Positions 59,738-64,000 of a DNA stretch of 64,000 nt are shown piece by piece. A program made the position numbers and the translations under genes. Within the stretch, counting starts at the first letter, position 1; each line of letters opens with the position of its first letter. Under the pieces are notes generated by a model, which saw only the letters and a program-made list of their open reading frames with translations, was not told where the DNA came from and made no database searches. Source of the stretch: Pseudomonas frederiksbergensis (GTDB lineage: Bacteria; Pseudomonadota; Gammaproteobacteria; Pseudomonadales; Pseudomonadaceae); NCBI RefSeq assembly GCF_003732705.1, contig NZ_MOBR01000001.1, positions 62,001 to 126,000 on the forward strand. The letters are read 5' to 3'.

Positions 59738-60798
59738 CAGGCGTTCCTCGCGGTGAAGTCGATACGCGGGTCGACCAGGGTGTAGCAGAGGTCGCCGACC
59801 AGTTTTATCAGCAGGCCGAACAGCGTGAAGATGAACAGCGAGCCGAACACCACCGGATAGTCCCGCGACACCGCCGCTTCGTAGCTCATGCGGCCGAGGC
59901 CATCGAGGGAGAAGATCACCTCGATCAACAAGGAACCGGCGAAGAACACACTGATGAATGCCTGGGGAATCCCTGATACCACCAGCAACATCGCGTTGCG
60001 AAACACATGTCCATACAACACCCGGCGTTCGCTCAAGCCTTTGGCCCGGGCCGTGACCACGTACTGGCGGGTGATTTCATTGAGGAAGGAGTTTTTGGTC
60101 AGGATGGTCAGGGTGGCGAACCCGCCGATCACCAGCGCGGTAACCGGCAACACCAAGTGCCAGAAGTAATCGGCGATTTTGCCCACGGTCGACAGTGATT
60201 CGAAGTTGTCCGACACCAGCCCGCGTACCGGGAACCAGTTCAGCGACGTGCCGCCGGCAAACACCACGATCAGGAACATCGCGAACAGGAACGCTGGCAT
60301 GGCATAACCGATGATGATCGCGGTGCTGCTCCAGATGTCGAAGTGACTGCCGTGATGCACCGCTTTGCGGATCCCCAAGGGAATCGACACCAGATAAGTG
60401 ATCAGCGTCGCCCAGAGTCCGAGGGAAATGGTCACCGGCATTTTTTCCAGGATCAGGTCGGTAACCGTGGCACCGCGGAAGAAGCTCTTGCCAAAATCCA
60501 GCCGCGCATAGCTTTTAAGCATCAGCCACAGGCGTTCCGGCGCCGGTTTGTCGAAGCCGTATTGTTTTTCGATTTCTTTGATCAGTTGCGGGTCGAGGCC
60601 GCGACTGGCCCGGGAACTGCCGTGCATCGTTTCGCTGGAGCCACCGCCGACCGTGGCGCCGCCGATGCCTTGCAGGTGCGCGATCGCTTGTTCCACCGGA
60701 CCGCCGGGCGCTGCCTGCACGATGACGAAGTTGACCAGAAGGATGATCACCAGGGTCGGAATGATCAGCAGCAACCGCCGCAGTATGTAAGCCCACAT
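59737..60798 (-). CDS. yejB: Peptide ABC importer permease (YejB/NppB)
   Basis: A 353-residue DppB-type permease. It begins with the typical helix [20 protein letters not shown] followed by [12 protein letters not shown]. The coupling loop is [26 protein letters not shown]. It overlaps the binding-protein gene stop by 1 bp and yejE by 1 bp. No unusual features. Confidence 0.95.
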   Translation of the reverse strand: MWAYILRRLLLIIPTLVIILLVNFVIVQAAPGGPVEQAIAHLQGIGGATVGGGSSETMHGSSRASRGLDPQLIKEIEKQYGFDKPAPERLWLMLKSYARLDFGKSFFRGATVTDLILEKMPVTISLGLWATLITYLVSIPLGIRKAVHHGSHFDIWSSTAIIIGYAMPAFLFAMFLIVVFAGGTSLNWFPVRGLVSDNFESLSTVGKIADYFWHLVLPVTALVIGGFATLTILTKNSFLNEITRQYVVTARAKGLSERRVLYGHVFRNAMLLVVSGIPQAFISVFFAGSLLIEVIFSLDGLGRMSYEAAVSRDYPVVFGSLFIFTLFGLLIKLVGDLCYTLVDPRIDFTARNA

Positions 60799-62666
60799 CA
60801 GCGCGGCCCTCCGGATTTGCCGCGCTTGATCAGTTCGGCGGTCATCTGTTCGTTAGTCAGGGGCGTGGAGCTCACTTCCCACCAACTCTCGATGGCTTCG
60901 TCATTGCTGGCTTGCACATTGGGAATGCCGAAGCGGTTCCACCACACGGTCGAGCTGCCAGGCGGGTAATAGTTGGGAATCCAGTAGTAGTTCCATTGCA
61001 ACACCCGGTCCAGAGCGTGGGCGTAGCGCAGCATCTCGGCCTGGGTGTTTGCACGGATCAGACCGTTGATCAGGGTATCGACCGCAGGGTTCTTCAACAC
61101 CATGTAATTGTTGGCGCCGGGATCGTTGGCCGAGGCCGAGCCGAAGTAGTTGACCAACTCGCCCCCCGGAGACGTGGTGACCGGGTAGCCGGTAATGACC
61201 ATGTCGTAGTCCCGGGACATCAGGCGGTTGACGTACTGGGACGAGTCGATGCGGCGAATATTGAGGTCGATACCGATCTGTTTCAGTGTGCGCTTGTAAG
61301 GCAGCAGCAGTCGGTCGATGCCGTTCTGGCTGGTGAGGAAGGTAAAGCTCAGAGGTTCACCCTGGGCATTCACCAGTTGATCACCGTCGGGTTTCCAGCC
61401 GGCCTGTTCGAGGAGGTCCAGGGCCTGCAGTTGTTTGTCACGGATCAGTCCGCTGCCATCGGTCTTCGGTGCTTCGAACACCTGGGTGAAGACCTCGTCG
61501 GGGATCTGCCCGCGAAGCGGTTCGAGGATCGCCAGTTCGGCGGCATCCGGCAGTTTGCGAGCGGCGAGGTCGGTATTGGAAAAGTAACTCTGCTGGCGAA
61601 TGTACAGGTCACGCATCATCTGCCGGTTGCTCCATTCGAAATCCCAGAGCATGGCCAGGGCCTGGCGGACACGACGGTCCTGGAACATCGGGTTTTGCAG
61701 GTTGAAGACGAAACCCTGGGCCGTTTGCGGTGCGTCGGTCGCCAGATGCGCTTTTCGCAGGCGACCGTCGCTCAGCGCCGGGCTATCGTAGCCGATGGAG
61801 TAACCGGTGGCAGAGAACTCACGGTTGTAGTCGTAGGCGCCACCGCGCAACACCTGGCGGGCAACGTCGGTATCGCCGAAGTACTCAATGCTGAAATGAT
61901 CGAAGTTATAGAGGCCGCGGCTGACCGGCAGGTCCTTGCCCCACCAGTCGGCGTTGCGTTCGAAGGTGATGCTGCGGCCGGAGTCGACCTTGCTGACTTT
62001 GTACGGGCCACTGCCCAGTGGCGCTTCGTAGCCGCCACCGCTGGCGAAGTCGCGGGTTTTCCACCAATGCTCGGGAAATACAGGCAAGGTCGCGATGTCC
62101 AGGGGCAGGGTGCGGTTTTCATTGCTCTTGAAGTCGAAGCGGATGGTCAGGGGTGACTCGACTTCGACGCCTTTGACATCGGCGAACTGGGTGCGATAGC
62201 GCAGGCTGCCCTGGGTCATCAGCAGGTCATAGGTGTAACGCACGTCTTCGGCGGTGATCGGCGTGCCATCGGCGAATCGGGCCTTGGGGTTCAGGTAGAA
62301 GCGCAGGGACAAACCGTCGTCAGATCGTTCCATCTTCTCCGCTACCAGGCCGTACACCGTATAGGGCTCATCCAGCGAACGCTGGGCCAGGGGCGAGTAA
62401 AGCAAGCCATCGATCTGGGTCACGCCGATGCCCTTGTCGATGTACGGCAAGATATGGTCGAAATGCCCGATCTCGATGGCCGAACGACGCATCGTGCCGC
62501 CCTTGGGAGCTTGCGGGTTGGTGTAGGCGAAATGACTGAAGCCAGCGGGATATTTCGCCGGTTCGCCATACACGGTCAACGCGTGTTGCGGTGCTGCATT
62601 CACACCGGCGGCACTCAATAGCAGGGCCACGGCAGTGAATATCAATGTGGGGAAAAGCAGTCGCAT
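60798..62666 (-). CDS. yejA: Peptide ABC importer binding protein (YejA/NppA)
   Basis: A 622-residue family-5 solute-binding protein with signal peptide [24 protein letters not shown]; the ATG at 62666 is picked to start it (the frame reaches 11 codons further). Family signs: [45 protein letters not shown] and the C-terminal [16 protein letters not shown]. It is the first gene of the yej/npp unit; only one binding protein is present, while P. aeruginosa encodes two. Confidence 0.94.
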   Translation of the reverse strand: MRLLFPTLIFTAVALLLSAAGVNAAPQHALTVYGEPAKYPAGFSHFAYTNPQAPKGGTMRRSAIEIGHFDHILPYIDKGIGVTQIDGLLYSPLAQRSLDEPYTVYGLVAEKMERSDDGLSLRFYLNPKARFADGTPITAEDVRYTYDLLMTQGSLRYRTQFADVKGVEVESPLTIRFDFKSNENRTLPLDIATLPVFPEHWWKTRDFASGGGYEAPLGSGPYKVSKVDSGRSITFERNADWWGKDLPVSRGLYNFDHFSIEYFGDTDVARQVLRGGAYDYNREFSATGYSIGYDSPALSDGRLRKAHLATDAPQTAQGFVFNLQNPMFQDRRVRQALAMLWDFEWSNRQMMRDLYIRQQSYFSNTDLAARKLPDAAELAILEPLRGQIPDEVFTQVFEAPKTDGSGLIRDKQLQALDLLEQAGWKPDGDQLVNAQGEPLSFTFLTSQNGIDRLLLPYKRTLKQIGIDLNIRRIDSSQYVNRLMSRDYDMVITGYPVTTSPGGELVNYFGSASANDPGANNYMVLKNPAVDTLINGLIRANTQAEMLRYAHALDRVLQWNYYWIPNYYPPGSSTVWWNRFGIPNVQASNDEAIESWWEVSSTPLTNEQMTAELIKRGKSGGPR

Positions 62667-62752
62667 TGTCAGCCTTAGAGCCGGGTGGTCGATAAGCACA
62701 ATTTGTACGCTAGCGACGCGTCACTCGCCAGCCGAATCACGTAACCAAATAC

Positions 62753-62785
62753 ACAACGGCCCACCAAAAGGCGGGCCGTTGTGCG
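62753..62785. terminator. Intrinsic-terminator-like hairpin
   Basis: CACAACGGCCC and GGGCCGTTGTG form an 11-bp stem around a 10-nt loop, 19 bp downstream of the minus-strand parvulin stop. The U-tract is weak (TATTTGG), so it may act as a terminator or an attenuator between the parvulin and yejA. Confidence 0.6.
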
Positions 62786-62803
62786 TAAAACTCAAACGCC
62801 GGA

Positions 62804-63085
62804 TCAGTCCTGGCGGCTGGTCACTTCCAGCAGGTGATAACCGAACTGGGTTTTGACCGGGCCTTGCACGACATTGATCGGTGCGCTGAATACCACGGTG
62901 TCGAATTCCTTGACCATTTGGCCCGGACCGAACGAACCCAGATCACCGCCCTGACGGCTGGACGGGCAAGTGGAGTTGGCCTTGGCAACTTCGGCGAAAT
63001 CAGCGCCGCCCTCGATTTGGGCCTTGAGTTCGTTGCACTTGGCTTCGCTGGCAACAAGGATGTGACGGGCAGTGGCTTTAGCCAT
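62804..63085 (-). CDS. ppiC: Parvulin-type peptidyl-prolyl isomerase (PpiC-like)
   Basis: A 93-residue parvulin domain (TARHILVASEAKCNELKAQIE, CPSSRQGGDLGSFGPGQMVKEFDTVVFS, TQFGYHLLEV). The ATG at 63085 (MAKATARHILV) is preferred over the longer frame. It is the E. coli PpiC type: cytoplasmic, no signal peptide. Paralogue of the parvulin encoded near 46.9 kb. It lies 138 bp upstream of yejA on the same strand but behind a hairpin. Confidence 0.93.
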   Translation of the reverse strand: MAKATARHILVASEAKCNELKAQIEGGADFAEVAKANSTCPSSRQGGDLGSFGPGQMVKEFDTVVFSAPINVVQGPVKTQFGYHLLEVTSRQD

Positions 63086-63205
63086 GGGAAAATTCTCCAT
63101 TCAATGTTCAGTAAAGTGTCGAGCCTACCGGATTCAGTGGCCTATTTCTTCTCAAAGTTCCATCCGGAGCCAGTCGGGCCATGGGGATCCGGATAAAGGA
63201 AGGGT

Positions 63206-64000
63206 TTAGAGCCCGGCATTTCTCAAGCGCTCGGCGTGCACTACGTACAAGTCAATCGGGTTGACACCTTCGTGGCTACGTCCGGTCGTCTGGCTGAGGC
63301 TGTCCATGTGGTCCATTGGATAGTCGGAACGAATCACTTTGCCCAGGTGAGAGCTGAATCGACCGACCAACCCGTCGTTTTGCCCGGCTTCAGTAATGAA
63401 ATATTCGGAGAAGGCGCGACAAAAAGCGTGTGTCGGGTCGAGGGCGCCGAGCCCTTCTTTGAGAATGGTCCCTTGCAGGGTGCCGCTCCAGGAGTAATAC
63501 CGCACCCCATTGACCAGCTCTCGACCTTTGCCGCCCCAGGTTTTCGGCAGACCTTGAGGGTACTTGTCGTTGAAAGCGCCGACGCCTTCGGTGGTCAGGG
63601 CATTGAGTGCGGCAATGGCGTTTTGCGGTAAGTGAAGATTGCCGCTGAGCAGCGACAGGAAATCAGCAAACAGCGTCGCGACCTTTCTGGCCACATGCTC
63701 CGGCAAACGCCCCGGTGTCAGGGCCTTGCGCAAGAAGTCGGCCAGTTCCGAGCCGTGGTTCGGGCCGCTGACGGAAGTCACCGACGCCACCCACTGTGGT
63801 GCGACGGCGGCTGCGTAACGCGCGGCGAGTGCGCCCTGGCTGTGGCCGATCAGGTTGACCCGGTTCGCGCCGGTGCCTTCCAGTACCCGTTCGATTTGGG
63901 TCAACAACTGATCGCCGCGTACTTCGTTGCTGTGGGTGGCTGACAGGTGGGGTACGAAGACTCTGGCCCCATGGCTTCTCAAGGCCTGCTTGACGTCATG
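63206..64000 (-). CDS. Secreted triacylglycerol lipase, partial (N-terminus missing)
   Basis: The last 264 residues of an alpha/beta-hydrolase close to the lipase family I.1/I.2 (LipA/LipC). The frame runs off the right edge (it starts ...HDVKQALRSHGARVFVPHLS). Motifs: nucleophile pentapeptide GHSQG (LIGHSQGALAARYAA), the catalytic Asp in GQNDGLVGRFSSHLGKVIRSDY and the His in YPMDHMDSL, and YYSWSGT. These enzymes hydrolyse triglycerides outside the cell, usually with a Lif foldase. Here GHSQG replaces the more usual GHSHG. The signal peptide and start lie outside the window. Confidence 0.9.
   Translation of the reverse strand, partial: HDVKQALRSHGARVFVPHLSATHSNEVRGDQLLTQIERVLEGTGANRVNLIGHSQGALAARYAAAVAPQWVASVTSVSGPNHGSELADFLRKALTPGRLPEHVARKVATLFADFLSLLSGNLHLPQNAIAALNALTTEGVGAFNDKYPQGLPKTWGGKGRELVNGVRYYSWSGTLQGTILKEGLGALDPTHAFCRAFSEYFITEAGQNDGLVGRFSSHLGKVIRSDYPMDHMDSLSQTTGRSHEGVNPIDLYVVHAERLRNAGL

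Overview
The window looks like chromosomal DNA of a fluorescent Pseudomonas, probably the P. fluorescens/P. putida side of the genus. The evidence is the high-GC third-position bias, the divergent metH/cti pair, the aerobic cobaltochelatase cluster, the bdhA/GntP/HbcR-type 3-hydroxybutyrate locus, and many Pseudomonas-type extragenic palindromes (REPINs). This is an inference from gene content; no database search was run.

Layout. 1-9.7 kb (minus strand): an orphan type VI secretion module, vgrG - DUF4123 chaperone - large unrecognised effector - at least four tandem secreted Sel1-repeat proteins, the last running off the left edge. The Sel1 array is visibly AT-richer than the rest. 9.9-18.8 kb: a lipoprotein, metH, cti, a membrane acyltransferase and nfuA. 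19-28.9 kb: a cobalamin locus built around two divergent cobalamin riboswitches. One leads cbtB-cbtA-cobE-cobM leftward; the other leads cobW-cobN-chlID rightward. cobN carries an in-frame 93-bp REPIN. The last gene appears to make both chelatase accessory subunits by -1 ribosomal frameshifting at an A AAA AAG site followed by an 11-bp hairpin.

29-39.6 kb: a phospholipase D-like protein, poxB, an Old Yellow Enzyme with a divergent MerR regulator, an MFS pump with a divergent LysR regulator, a TerC/CBS/CorC membrane protein and a thioredoxin-like protein. 39.8-46.7 kb: a catabolic cluster with a sigma-54 promoter, comprising a polar amino-acid type ABC importer, a RidA protein, an IclR regulator, a PLP-dependent D-amino-acid dehydratase/aldolase and a 2-keto-3-deoxygluconate kinase. 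Together these best fit uptake and deamination of D-glucosaminate to 2-keto-3-deoxygluconate and then KDPG. 46.8-50.9 kb: a parvulin, a hybrid sensor kinase and a lone PilT/PilU ATPase. 51-57 kb: 3-hydroxybutyrate use (GntP permease, BdhA, acetoacetyl-CoA synthetase) behind a sigma-54 promoter, with its likely activator upstream. 57-64 kb: a Yej/Npp peptide importer, a second parvulin and a partial secreted triacylglycerol lipase.

Two families of palindromic repeat are scattered through the gaps: REPINs, and a different element of about 110 bp found in four copies. One 251-bp MITE-like element with an internal 3 x 45-bp tandem repeat sits inside the cob operon. No tRNA, rRNA, CRISPR array, prophage or insertion sequence was seen.
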